NCBI GenBank assembly: GCA_002633005.1
Contig: NMRA01000118.1
Span: forward strand, 496,707 to 560,706
Direction: 5' to 3'
Length of the DNA stretch: 64,000 nt
From: Phoronis australis
Lineage: Eukaryota > Phoronida > Phoronidae
The position numbers were made by a program, and so were the translations under genes. The notes beneath the pieces were generated by a model. That model saw only the letters and a list, made by a program, of their open reading frames with translations, was not told the origin of the DNA and made no database searches. This document shows positions 37,247 through 49,416 of this stretch, piece after piece (position 1 is the first letter of the stretch; the number at the start of each line of letters is the position of its first letter).

Positions 37247-37853
37247 CAGGCCCCGCGTAGCCAGGATTACACAAGCGGTGGTTCGAATTTCCAAACAGTG
37301 GACCTTTTGATGATATTTGGCAAAAATTGGCATCGACTCTGTACCTTTTCCGGGAGCGCCCCTGAGGAGCTAGACAGTGGGCGACGCAATACGTACATAA
37401 CTGTCAGGAAATTCAAACGCAACAAGCTCAGTTAACTCAACGTAGATGTTGTAAATTCCATTTTTATTACAACTACGTATTGAAACGACAAGATATACAT
37501 GTACGCACCAGGTTCATAGGCTTCCAAATTTTACCTTCCTATGATTTATCTTCTCTAAACGGTGTCAGTAACTAACACTGTTATTGTGGATATCAACGCC
37601 AATACGGCAATTTGTCTGGGACTCCTCTCATACCTGTTCGCCCGAAAGTGTAAACATTGCGCCTTACCGACCAACGACTACGGAACACATAGTCAGGGAG
37701 GGTTTTTTTCTACAGATTCGGGACATGTACTTCATTTAGGAGTTGTTCTCTCTTTGGTTAGGACTGGACCTTTTTCGCAGGCCGGGAGGTGGCCGGGAGG
37801 TGGCCGGGAGGGGTTCGATTGAACCTCACGAACCCCCCCTGGCTACGGACCTG
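37247..37853. mobile_element. Non-autonomous transposon with CAGG...CCTG ends and a 5 bp target duplication
   Basis: The left end CAGGCCCCGCGTAGCCAGG and the right end (inverted) CAGGTCCGTAGCCAGG are terminal inverted repeats. CAATA lies directly outside both ends (37242-37246 and 37854-37858). The interior has no transposase but holds three tandem copies of GGCCGGGAGGT near 37783-37812. CAG...CTG ends with 5 bp duplications have been described for some hAT-related groups, so that placement is tentative. Confidence 0.8.
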
Positions 37854-37859
37854 CAATAT

Positions 37860-38720
37860 CAGACCCGGGTTATCTCGACTCCTTTAATACGACCCCACCG
37901 ATTTCGTTGAAACACTCCGGCCGTATGCTCGACTTCATCCTAGATGCAAAAAAAACGCACAATGAATCCCGAAGACCCGGGCTACTGCCGAATTACCCTT
38001 GTTCTATCCGGTATCCAGACCTACTTTGTTCCTTGGCTTGATTGCAGGTAAGGTCCTGGGTTATTCATTCGTTATCATCTGGTCTGTACCTGCCATTAAT
38101 TTTCCGAGCAGCATGGATTTTCGTCCGAGACGCCACCAGGGTCACATGCAATGCCGACAATTTTGTCGCTAGCCGGAGATTGAACTTCCTGACTGTTTTA
38201 ACGGTTGATTTATGTGTGTAAATAACGTTTCCAGTTGGAAATTACCTAAATAATCCCAATGTGTTTAGACAATTTTTGTAGGAAAAAAATTAAAGGACTC
38301 ACATTTGCTGGTGAGTTTGAGTTCGCTCAAATCAACACTGGGAAAAACTATTCATCTGAGTATACACTTTGTTTACTAAAGTAAAATTCCAACAGACCTT
38401 GTTACGGTTACACATAACACATAACTGACACGGTGATTTATTCGATCGCAGGACGCAACACTGAGCCTCGTGAAAATAATTCCGGAGTTGAAAAGATTTC
38501 GGCGAAATTTCCGGGCCTTCGGAAATACGTGCGAACTCTGCTGTAGTTTTGCATTAAGAGGACTGTGACCGTTGTCAGACTTGTAATTCCATCTCGTTCA
38601 TCATGTGAAGAAAATGTAATCACAGGGATGTTATCATTTCTAAATTGATAATCTTAAATCGGCGGATGGTCACTGGCATGACGTCCCCGATAACTGTTAA
38701 CCAGTTCTCTTCAGGTGAAG
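37860..38720. other. Upstream region of the MAM-EGF-CUB-Sushi gene
   Basis: No coding exon seen. CTCTTCAG just before the start codon's short leader (about 38712) could be an acceptor for a non-coding first exon. No TATA box is evident. Confidence 0.4.
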
Positions 38721-38726
38721 ACAAAG

Positions 38727-41700
38727 ATGGAGGCGTTATTTGACACAAGTATTGTTTTGTTTCTGATTGTGCATTTATCAGGTAAAATTGCAAAATTCCT
38801 TTGTATTAATTATTACTCCTCTTGTTGTCTACCATTGGGTGTGCCTCTGTGCTTTGTCTAGAACGAAAGCAATACGCATCTGGCATAAGCCAAGCGGGAG
38901 ATTACACAGGCACTGCATGGTTGTTGATATGCATAGTTTGGCAACTTGGACGCCCCGAGATGAAGGGAGGGGGGGGGGGAGGTGTTCACCTATCTGTTTG
39001 GGAGCATAGATTTTCCAGAATTTCATCTTCAAATTCAACTCCCATATCAGTAATTAGAGTGAAACTGTGCCACAACACCTTGAGGGCTAGGCTGAAATTG
39101 GACAAAAGTGATGAACCTCAGCCTCTCCGGTCCCCACTCACTCCATGAGCGACCTTTCTCGAGCTCCCCACCTGAGAGCACCGTGATTAGGTCACAATCG
39201 AAACTAGAGTCGAGTCGATATATATGTCAATGGACAAAACTCACCCAGTAGAGAGCGGCGAGTGCATCATTTACCCGGGAGAGGCAAAAAAGTAGACAGA
39301 TCATTCCTATCCATGGGGCGGATACTAGAATTTGCTGAGGAGGAGGATATGAGCTAAACTCAGCGATAAAACGTGCGGTTTATTTCACATACATGAACAT
39401 GCATCTATAAATGAATCATGTACTGAACGGAAAGTCACTACCCTCGATCTACACTACTGACCAAAGTCAAGCAAGTTAATTTCAAATGTGTGCTTGCTAT
39501 ATTTCAAAGGGAAGCATATGAATTCTCCACTGCTGTCAGCGTCTCTCATTTACGTGAAAATGTACCAAAATAGCAATTATAAGGCTGTCACTTCAGTCCG
39601 CGAAAATCGAGAAATTTAGTTGTCGTTTACGGTCGAATGATATAGATCACCCGAATTCATGTATTTATCTAATCTTAATTTATTTTTCGTACAAACATTT
39701 TGCTACTCGGACGTGACCTCTGAAAAGTTTGCTGCCTGGAGATGGATGCGCCACACGCACCCATGCAGCTCCCCCATGCTTCAGTTCCGAAGTCGACGAC
39801 CCGACTGCCAGTTTTAGCCTCGTCACCTTTCTGCTTTTAGCGACATCTAGCGGCATAACCTGTAATTTCGACAACGGTGTCTGTGGTTACACGGTGACGG
39901 TGCAGAATATCAGATCCTTGTTCTACAGTGATGAATACCGTTGGCACAACATGGACGCCTCTCGCGTGGCTTATGGTCCGAGGCAGCCAGGTCACTCCGG
40001 CAAAGGTGGGTGTGTGTACCACGTGGTCCTGCATGGGCGGCGCACCNNNNNNNNNNNNNNNNNNNNNNNNNNNNNNNNNNNNNNNNNNNNNNNNNNNNNN
40101 NNNNNNNNNNNNNNNNNNNNNNNNNNNNNNNNNNNNNNNNNNNNNNNNNNNNNNNNNNNNNNNNNNNNNNNNNNNNNNNNNNNNNNNNNNNNNNNNNNNN
40201 NNNNNNNNNNNNNNNNNNNNNNNNNNNNNNNNNNNNNNNNNNNNNNNNNNNNNNNNNNNNNNNNNNNNNNNNNNNNNNNNNNNNNNNNNNNNNNNNNNNN
40301 NNNNNNNNNNNNNNNNNNNNNNNNNNNNNNNNNNNNNNNNNNNNNNNNNNNNNNNNNNNNNNNNNNNNNNNNNNNNNNNNNNNNNNNNNNNNNNNNNNNN
40401 NNNNNNNNNNNNNNNNNNNNNNNNNNNNNNNNNNNNNNNNNACACTGTATCCACTGTTCTCCAAATAACACACTGTATCCACTGTTCTCCAAATAACACA
40501 CTGTATCCACTGTTCTCCAAATAACACACTGTATCCACTGTTCTCCAAGTAACACACTGTATCCACTGTTCTCCAAATAACACTGTATCCACTGTTCTCC
40601 AAATAACAAACTGTATTCACTGTTCTCCAAATAACACTGTATCCACTGTTCTCCAAATAGCAAACTGTATCCACTGTTCTCCAAATAACACACTGTATCC
40701 ACTGTTCTCCAAAACGCTGTTAGGAATTCTTTTTAAAAATTTCCACTTTTGGATGAGAGGTTAACAGATGGGACTTTTTGATTTTTATGAAAAAAACTAT
40801 AATTGCCACATAAAACCAAAAACGAAAATAGCTATAGGAAAAAAATCAACATTCAACAACATTATTCATTGCTTGCTTTCTCAAATCGTTACGTCAGAAT
40901 TAATGTTGCCATGAAATGGGAAGTACTGAGGCACTTTGTAATAGCTAATAACGCATAGCATAAAAGGACCCTGTCTAGCTCAAGACACCTGAATGCCTAA
41001 CCTACAGAAAGCACGCTCGATGATTTTCTCAAAGATGAAGAATTTAGCAAAGTCATGTCCTTTTTGCCACGTGTACCGGAAAAATGGCAATTCTGTACCT
41101 AAAGTCACAAATTCAAGATTTCTGCGGTAGAGACAAGAATCTAAATGCTCGTGTACATGCTATCTAGAGTCCAGAAATTTAGATTCAAATATATCATTAC
41201 TGACCAGATTTTTTGCAATTTCCACATGTCTGAAAGGTACCTGGAATCGCCGGTGCCAAATTTTATCACAGTACAAGGACGTGCTCTGAAAATGGTGGGA
41301 TTTCTGTACCTGAGTAGATAAAAACAGAGGCCAAATTTCTGGCTCAAAGCAATTTCAAGTAACTACAGAATACATTTCTGGCAGTTATGTCCCATTTACG
41401 ACACAAAATTGTCGTCAGACCTGACCCACATCACTTTCTTCAAGTTCTGAGGGGCTAAAAAACCCAGAACCATGAGCTACAATTACTGAATGGAAATGAG
41501 TTCTGGTCTAAATCAAATTACCAACGTCTTTAGACACTTTCACGGGAGGAGGTCAGGAAAAGTGTAAGATACACAAGTTAAAAAGTCGAAGATTAAAGGT
41601 CTATAGTTAAATATCAGTATAGTTGTACTGAAGGTCTATTACAGGAAAAGCAATGGTGGCAAGCACGAGCAAAAACATTCAAGCGATGATGTGGACGCGT

Positions 41701-44700
41701 GGATCGGACCATGTGAAGTCTCGCTTGAGTTCGAGGCCATCTGCAGAACATTTGTGTGGAGTTGAGTTTTATTACGTTGTCAACGGGCAAAATCTTGGAT
41801 CTCTAAACGTATACATCTCAGCGGGTGGACAAGAACAACGAGTTATGTCTATCAATCGAGCCCAAGGTGGAGCATGGAAAAGGGGATTCGCTGACGTCAG
41901 CAAATACAAGAAAAATATCAAAGTAAGAAAACCACATGTTAAGCGAAATGCCAAAAGTCTTTGGCAATAAGCCTAACATTTCACTTTCTATTTACGCTGT
42001 GAAAATAGTGTGCAGTAAAAAGTACCAATATTGTTTGACAACATACCTGAACATGGAACTAGAGTTCCATGAACCGAATAAATAAGAGTTTCACATCCAA
42101 TGTCGCTTCCAGCTTGGTTACATTCTCATTTATAACACTTCCAAACACATTTGAAGACTGAAATCACTTTCTAGAGTCACTTCTGAGAAAAAGTAAAAAA
42201 AATGTATTCATCGCGACAGTTTGTTTAGGTGTTGCCAGTTTTCTTTATATTTCCAGAATCGATTTGTTTAATGCCTGTGAACCGTGAATGGCGATTGTTT
42301 TCTAGACAGCAACGCCTAGCGGAAATTTTCATCACACAGCGGGCTGTCGCAGACGGAATTCACTGATTGGGCAACACTTTTACTCTCTTCCACAACGACA
42401 TGTATGATGTGGCCTGTGCAATGATGATGAGTGGCACATGGAATTCCGTGTGTGGGAGTCACCTGGCTTTGCACGTGCCTTGGTTTGGACGTCAATAATT
42501 CATAAACCTTCTTGTTTTGTTTGACGCATTCTAAACATGGGTGTGAGTGTGCCAAAAATGATGATTTGCGTGTCTGTTCTTGTGGTTGCAGCAAAGGCAT
42601 TTGTAAATGGGGCAGATTGGTGCGTTTCGCAAGTTTGCAACCAGTCGTATGTTCAACGTTACTGCATTGAGAAGCCATGTTTCATGTTTAATCCACAGTG
42701 CTATCAGACTATAGTACCTATCGAGAGACTAGACGATTCCGATACATAGGCGGATTTAGGGGGGGGCCCAGGGGGCCAGGCCCCCCCCCTTGGCTGCCGC
42801 AAAAAATAAAACAGTAAGAGCGCAGGGAAATGTTGAGTTTATTAATTAACCTCGGTAATTAAAATTATACGGATGAAAAAAGATTTAAATGTGTGCAGTT
42901 TTAGTGTTGGGGGGGCTCAAATCCAATTTCAACTCAAATCCAATTTCAAGTGTCAAATTCGGAACACGGCGCATTCGTAACGGAACTATCATGGCATAGT
43001 ATCGGCTCTGCTGCGATATCCCAGGCGACCGGCAGTGGCGCTGCGCACTACGACTCCGTTTCCGTCGTCTGCTCCACTGTGCAATGAAGAAAATTTACTT
43101 CATTTTTTAAAGAAAATGGAACCTGAGTGACGATTAAAAAAACAGAAGGTTCTGGTAAGATGTGAATTTTAATCGAAGCCTTAGTGAATCACTCAGAAAC
43201 TCGCAATACTCTCTTTGCCAAACCTTAACTTAAGATGATTTCCAAAGCAATCCCGTCATTATTGCCAACACGAAAAACGGATTTGATCTTTTTGGCATTT
43301 GGAGACTATTTTAAATACGACAAATTTGTTAAGAATCGATGGCACAAAATATAAAACGTGTAATAAGCATTACAAAAAGAAGTAGGTTTCGCGCGCAAAC
43401 GCTGTGGACCATAAACAAGTAGGTCTTTTAGTATGAAAATAGAAGTTAAATCGTTGTGGTGTAGTGGTAACGCACGCGCCCACTAATCGCCAGGTCGTGA
43501 GTTCGAGTCTATGATACTTGAAGTTTATCCTGTTTGACACGTTCTCCGTTTTTTTTTGCCTGTTTTCTTGAATAATACATCAGGAATCAAGGAAAATGCT
43601 TGATTTTTAGAGGTTAAAACAGAAAAATTTCCTGGACCTCCCCCCCATTCGGTGTTATGCGCATCTACAATCGTGGTTCAGTTTGCGCAAATTCTTACAG
43701 CCGGAAAAAATTTTGGCCCCCCCTTGTGATATCCTAGATCCGCCACTGCGATATATTCTGGCTCATGATCCGTCATAGAAATGACGCCGAGTTTTAAAAG
43801 TAGCGCAAGCTGGCCGTCCCAACAAAGACACAGATTAGTTCTCGCACCATATTAATTGCCTTCTGCATTAAATTTTATGTTGGTGACCTCTTGGTAACTG
43901 TACGCGTATACTGCGCAAGCGGATCCATGAAATGGGCAGTCAGGACACCTGTCAGGTTAATCAACGCACGTGACTTTCCAAACAAGGAAGTCAATGCAAT
44001 CAAGAACTTGACTGTATTTCCGACTGCCGCTGACGCCGAGACGGAAAGAGGCTACATTCACCTCGCATAGCACTGGAAAAGAGTAGCAACAATTTGCTGG
44101 CCGTGGCAGCACCACCGGAAAACTGCCGGTGTAGCCTGGGATATCTGCAAAATATTGCACCCAGAGAAATTGCAGGCTCGCTGTCGAAGGTGGCCGATTA
44201 TATCGCTTAAGAGTGAATTATGAGTAACTTATTGAATATGAACTTTATACGTACGTTGAATGTTCGCTTTTAGTTCGTAGCGGCGTGGCCTATTTTCACT
44301 AAGTAAACTGAATGCGGAAAAGGTAGGAGTCTCGAGATTTACATTGAAACAGCAAGATTAGTTGTCGTTTACCGGAAATGACGTTGGGTTTTTGCAGGTG
44401 ACGTTTGAGTCCGTTAATAAGCTGAGTTCAAGCGTTCGTTCTACCTCGTACGACGCCCACATTGTTGATGACGTGTCTGCGATACCGTGTGGTAGGTATA
44501 CATGTACATATAGGTGGTATACCCAACTTAATTTTTTTATCCAGTTTGTTTGCGGATGTGACACGAAGGCTGTTCTTCAGTTCGTGGTGGCTTAAAAGAA
44601 AACTTCCTGAGTCCCACCCATACGTGGACTTCTTGGAATAATTTGTAGTGAGTGCGCAACTCCATCGTTCTACTCAAAGCACAGCTGCGCGTTTGCGCAG

Positions 44701-47700
44701 TTGCATACACACGAATTATCATCCCGCCGACACATACTCGCCATTTTTACGAAATTCCGCAAGGGCAATGAGAAGGAAAGACCTCAGCTTTACGCTAGCT
44801 ATCGGATATACATGTACAGTGTTTAAGTTGCGCCATAGCAAGTTGTTCTAGGGTGTGTGAGGTCGGGGCTCTCGATAAGTTGACGTACGTTGACACAAGA
44901 GGGGCAACTTTCACTAGTTACTGAATGGTGTCCAGACAGCCCCTGAAACCTGGCGACAACTCGTTCCAAGTGTAACTTGTTCTAGGATAAGTGTACGTGT
45001 TGTGTGAACAGCACTTTTGATAAAGCTTGGCTGGCTTCTGAAATTGAATTCCTCGTAACATAAGTTTTGTTGCGAAGAAATATGATAAATATTAGCTAAA
45101 ACCGATTAAGTTTAAACAACTTTTTAACTGATACAGTAGTTGATGGAGGTAGTGGTATTTAGTAAGCGGGTCCAGTATCGCAATTAGACAGCACTAACTG
45201 AAAAGATCACAAGAACGCTTGACAATTGACTTGGTTGTTATCTATCTTGGAAACCGCTTTCGGAGTTGAAATTGTACGGCGACAAGTGTGATGTTTTAAC
45301 ATTCAACTTGCATTTGGGTATTGCCTAAACCGTTTATTTTTACAAATCATAAAGTGGCGAGACCTAGCTCGAGCTGCCATGCCGAGTGCCGAGGAAATCG
45401 ACGACGATCGTGAGTCTGCTCACAAATAGTTAATCAAAAAGAAAATTTAGCGCCGAATCAGAAGAAATGAAGATATCAAAATTATATGGCAGCTTGGCTT
45501 TGAATCCCGATGATCCAATAGTTTTCCCAGGCTTCTAAAACTAACGAATGTGGAGATAATCTGACCGGATTTAAGCAAAATAACACATGTACATGCTAGT
45601 GTGGACTTACAAAGTAAAGCGGACATATTTTAGCAATTTACCATTCTGTTGTTTCAGTCGTATGCTTAGTGGCATCTGTTTTTCAGATTGTTGTATGCGC
45701 GTCCACTGAAGCCGGCATGCATTGTTTCCCACCTGTTAATAAGATTTCACGGTTACACCAACCTGCTTAGACAAGGAAATAACAATTTTTACTGTTTACA
45801 GCTTGCACGGCAAATCCGTGCAAAAATGGCGGGAAATGTTTGAACACCGTCACAAGTGAAGTCGTGGGTTACACGTGCCAATGCGCTGCAGGAACTACCG
45901 GCACAAAGTGCGAGACTTTCATCGACCCATGTATGAAAGTAGACTGCGGAAAGAATGGAAGGTGTGCTTCAAATGGATCGTCTTTCTGGTGCCAGTGCTA
46001 CACAGGGTACGCTGGAAACTCATGTCAAGTTAATATCAATGATTGTGTCAACAACGCCTGCCAGAACGGAGCAAAGTGCGTCGACAAAGTAAACGGTTAC
46101 GCGTGTATCTGTCTTTCGGGGTTTTCTGGGAAAAAGTGTGAAAGTAACATTAACGATTGTGCACAAGATTCTTGTCAGAACGGCGGAAGTTGCGTAGACG
46201 AGGTTGCAAGTTTTTCGTGCTTGTGCCAGGCGGGTTACACTGGACAATTATGCGAGATTGACATCGACGACTGTGCAAATGTTTCGTGCAAAAACTTAGG
46301 TCGTTGCAAAGATCTGGTCAACGGCTTCCAGTGTCACTGTCCGCTAGGTTTCACGGGACAATTCTGTGATACTAACATTGACGACTGCCTTCCTAACGTT
46401 TGCCATAACCGAGGAAAATGTATCGACGGAATAGCTAGTTTCAGCTGTGAGTGTAACAATGGATACGGAGGAAACCAGTGCGAAATAAACATTGACGATT
46501 GCTCGCTTGTACATTGCAAGAACAACGGCACGTGCTTGGACCTTGTAGCAGACTTCGTCTGTCAATGTCCATTTGGGTATTCTGGTAAATTTTGTGAGGT
46601 GAACGTGAACGATTGCCCACCGAATGCATGTGGAAGCGGTGGAACTTGTATGGATTTGGTTGGAACGTACAAATGCGTTTGCGACAAGGGCTTTACGGGA
46701 GATCACTGCGAAAGCAAAGTTCGTAAGTCCATTTCCAACTATTGTGAGTTACAATCTGACCAGAGAATGCGATGTTAGAACACAAACTCAGTGTGGTAAC
46801 CTGCACTTGAGTTAACTGCTATCTTCAAAATGTGACACTTCAAGCATGTAAACTGTCGTAATTTGAATTCATGCATACCGGCTAGTATACATACCTGCAT
46901 GTTGTCACCGAAAAACAGAAATTCGCCAATCACTTGCACTTTGTCTCTCCGGTCGCCTCGTATTTCCTCACTCCGCCTGTTGTCCATCATTTTTGGATAA
47001 ATCCAGGCAGCACCCAAGACTCCGTTCGGAAGACCATGTAAATTGCTACAACTTGTGCCTCGGAGGTCAGCACAAACTGTCACATTTTGAAAGCTTGGAT
47101 AGTTTGTGAAACCCTACTAACAACAAATTGTCGCAGCGAATTCTTACCACAGATTGTCTCTCGAACGCCTGCACAAAATGTCGCAATTTGAAGATAGCGA
47201 CTGTTTGTGCAGTTGCGACAGTTAGTGATATAAACATCCTCACAGCGTCTTGATCGACGAACACACTAACGCAAAGCAGAATTAAGGTTCGGAAGTACTT
47301 TGAGTTCAAAACGATTTCTATGTGTACAAAACGCTTTTTACGTATTGCGTTGCCTTTTTCCGGTATTCGTGAAGAAACAAGAAATACTATTCTGAACTGC
47401 AAGCAGAATGCTACCATACATGTACTTGACTATGCAAGAGTAAATTAACCCTATTTTAAATGAAGAAGCCTACAATGTCATTGACGTAGGAAGCTATCGT
47501 GTAAATCGAGCATTACGCTGCCCCAAATCAAAATTCCATTAAACTTAAAGCATTTCTTATGTCTGCCTTTAAAGAGGCATGGAACACGACAGCTTCTCAA
47601 AAATATCTTTTTTACAATTCCTGACGAAAGTTTCATTACGCGACATCTACAACTACAAAGTTATTCACTTCTCCGGTGACGCAATTTAAAGAAAAAATCA

Positions 47701-49148
47701 CAAAATTCACGATTTTTGAAATGCGCGCCAAGGAAATGCATGGTAGTCACCGCAAAGATAATTTACCATCCACCTCCCAAATATGATAAATGCGCGCAAT
47801 AGCTCACAGTCATTCGACAGCAGATGACTCACAAAATGGATATTAACGCCAAGTAAACACTCCCAATCTAAATGGACAGCACAGTATGAGGCAAGCCTGG
47901 AAAGCAAGCGATTTCTCAGAAAATAATCCGTCAAGTGCATTTTGGAGTATATTTGAATACTACTATACCTTAATAGCTAATTTTAAACTATAGGACTTAC
48001 AACAACTGCTTCTTAATAGGACTGGTTGCTACTTGAAGTCACAATTGTTTCGATCGTTTACATCAAAGGTCACATATTCCATATAAGGGAAATGTACCAC
48101 GTCTATGTTTTGCCATGCCAAATAACGAGACACGCTTCTCCCTGTGGGAGAAAAATCGTGATGAACAGTTGAAAGTTCGTTTTTGAAATTCGAAACACTA
48201 AATTAAAAGTAACAAAGAAAAATGCTTTGATATCAACAGATATTATTTTTTACGTGCAAACTATAAAAATGCCTGGTAAATTGGCAGAGAACCACTTTAA
48301 AAACGCAATTTAGTCTATTTTTGCGTTCCAAGCCAAGTGTGTTTATGTCCAAGTTCCCTTTCTTTTTCAGCACCAAGTTGTGGAGGAAATCTGAACAATA
48401 CAGAAGGTTTCATCGTAAGTCCCGGCTATCCCGTCTCCTACGCCAACAACCTAAGTTGTGTCTGGCGCATTGCAGCTGGCGTTGGACAGCGACTGGGTTT
48501 TTCTCTCCTGAATATGGTTCTGGAATCCTCACCCAACTGTGCTAAAGATTATCTGATGGTTGAGAATGCTATGACACTCACACCGCCACCTGTTGTAAGG
48601 TTTTGTGGCCACAAGTATACCTACAGCTTCACTAGTATTGCCAATACGGCAACTGTAACGTTCAGCACTGATGCTGGAGGAACTGCCGGAGGATTCATGC
48701 TGTATTACCAAGGTAAAGTTTGTAGTGTTGTATTTCATTACCAGGATAATATTCAAAATCAAGAAAATTGTGAAAATAAATAAGAATTGCAATTTCAAAG
48801 CAACAAACCATATTCTCCAGCTAAATAATTTTGCAAACAGTTAAAAAAATAAACTTGCCCAAGACCACTGATCTAGCAGTCACAACTTGAATACTAAGCA
48901 GTTTACTAATGGCTGTGTTTCATTTTTCAGTTTTAGGTTGCAGCAGACAGGACTTACCCAGCATCCATCCCAACGCTAGGTTACTGAATCCGCACTACTA
49001 TTACCCCTACGGTTACATCGCCAGATATGAGTGTAATAGTGGTTACACACCAGCTAATGACAATAATGACACAGAGGTGGCGCTGGTGTGCAGCAGCGAT
49101 CACACGTGGCAGGGGCCACCTGTCACTTGTGTGAAAACTGGAAAGTAA
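38727..49148 (+). CDS. Secreted MAM - 8xEGF - CUB - Sushi protein
   Basis: Seven exons: 38727-38781, 39841-40005, 41645-41922, 44398-44491, 45802-46722, 48371-48712 and 48931-49148. Every junction is GT-AG and phase-compatible (1, 1, 0, 1, 1, 1). The total is 2073 nt, or 690 residues plus stop. The start has a good context (AAAGATGG). Residues 1-19 are a signal peptide (MEALFDTSIVLFLIVHLSA). Residues 26-197 form one MAM domain, from CNFDNGVCGY through CGVEFYYVV and LNVYIS to DAHIVDDVSAIPCG. One exon encodes eight EGF repeats (198-504), seven of them starting with calcium-binding type (D/N)I(D/N)DC motifs. CUB (508-617) and Sushi (621-687, ending WQGPPVTC) each have four cysteines. No membrane segment, so a secreted matrix or adhesion protein. 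A gap (40047-40441) lies in intron 2, but the domain is continuous across it. Confidence 0.9.
40026..40046 (+). mobile_element. Possible start of a dimeric MITE cut by the gap
   Basis: GCATGGGCGGCGCACC, immediately before the run of N, matches the CATGGGCGGCGCAGC terminus seen at 17021 and 49417. The rest would lie inside the gap. Confidence 0.35.
40047..40441. other. Assembly gap (395 N)
   Basis: Undetermined bases within intron 2 of the MAM gene, bordered on the right by a tandem repeat that probably caused the gap. Reading frames passing through it are artefacts. Confidence 0.99.
40442..40712. repeat. Minisatellite of 26-28 bp units, ten visible copies
   Basis: The unit, TCCACTGTTCTCCAAATAAC plus ACACTGTA, is repeated ten times with small changes (AAGTAAC, ATTCAC, ATAGCAA). 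It runs directly into the gap, so the true array is likely longer. Unit lengths of 26 and 28 both occur. Confidence 0.95.
42537..42749 (+). CDS. Small cysteine-rich reading frame inside intron 3 of the MAM gene
   Basis: A 70-codon frame has a hydrophobic segment (MMICVSVLVVAAKAFVNGA, after a second in-frame ATG) resembling a signal peptide. Five cysteines follow in a short mature part (DWCVSQVCNQS, then three more), and the frame stops at TAG. It cannot be a spliced exon of the surrounding gene: the host frame runs in phase 0 from exon 3 to exon 4, and this segment does not fit that phase. The stop codon is made from the first bases of the transposon that starts at 42745; without it the frame would run on for about fifteen more codons. 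I do not recognise the family. It may be a truncated small secreted peptide gene or a chance frame. Confidence 0.3.
   Translation: MGVSVPKMMICVSVLVVAAKAFVNGADWCVSQVCNQSYVQRYCIEKPCFMFNPQCYQTIVPIERLDDSDT
42745..43748. mobile_element. 1.0 kb non-autonomous transposon with GGCGGAT(T/C)TAGG ends and a 5 bp target duplication
   Basis: The left end CATAGGCGGATTTAGG and the right end (inverted) CAGTGGCGGATCTAGG match at 13 of 16 positions. CGATA lies directly outside both ends (42740-42744 and 43749-43753). G-rich and C-rich tracts sit just inside each end. There is no transposase frame. A tRNA-like segment occurs inside at about 43453-43525. It lies in intron 3 of the MAM gene. Fragments with similar ends occur near 6485 and 23690. 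Confidence 0.8.
43453..43525 (+). ncRNA. tRNA-like segment (decayed tRNA or SINE head)
   Basis: TGGTGTAGTGG (43457-43467) fits the internal A box of RNA polymerase III genes, and GTTCGAGTC (43501-43509) fits the B box, with spacing proper for a tRNA. The acceptor stem does not close (GTTGTGG has no partner downstream), and the T stem is broken (GTGAG against CTATG). It is therefore not a working tRNA, more likely a tRNA-derived repeat carried by the surrounding transposon. Confidence 0.4.
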
Positions 49149-49410
49149 TCCGCATCCAAAATCACGAGACTTATGTTCTGTTGTGTTGGTGTACGAAATC
49201 AATGAAAACAGATTGGAAATCCATAACAACTAATGAATTACAGTACAACTCATCACGATAAGACAGATATGCAAAAGTCAGATTTTCACTTTACTCATAC
49301 AAAATCCAATGGTGAGGTTGTTCTAGGTCATCAACTTGGCCCAACAGATAAGTTTGATGTGCCTTACTCGAATTAGACATTGTCCAAATTTGGCATGAAA
49401 TTGCATACCG
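49149..49410. other. 3' flank of the MAM gene
   Basis: The region between this stop codon and the SPT2 stop at 50335 separates two convergent genes. It should hold both 3' ends; no clear polyadenylation signal was singled out. Confidence 0.4.
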
Positions 49411-49416
49411 GCTAAT

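Noticed and set aside
39729-40702. Long open frames of 175-255 codons on both strands around 39.7-40.7 kb
   Set aside because: Most of their length is undetermined bases and minisatellite. Only 39841-40005 is supported as an exon.
43453-43525. Functional tRNA gene
   Set aside because: The acceptor and T stems do not pair, so only a tRNA-like relic is listed.
45380-45412. ATG followed by an acidic stretch and GTGAGT inside intron 4 of the MAM gene
   Set aside because: It could be an alternative first exon, but eleven codons without further support are not enough.
46020-46706. Minus-strand frames opposite the EGF exon
   Set aside because: Shadows of the regular EGF repeat code on the plus strand.
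46780-47420. Recurring CTATCTTCAAA and TGTCGCA motifs in both orientations in intron 5 of the MAM gene
   Set aside because: Matches are short and irregular. I could not define a unit or ends.
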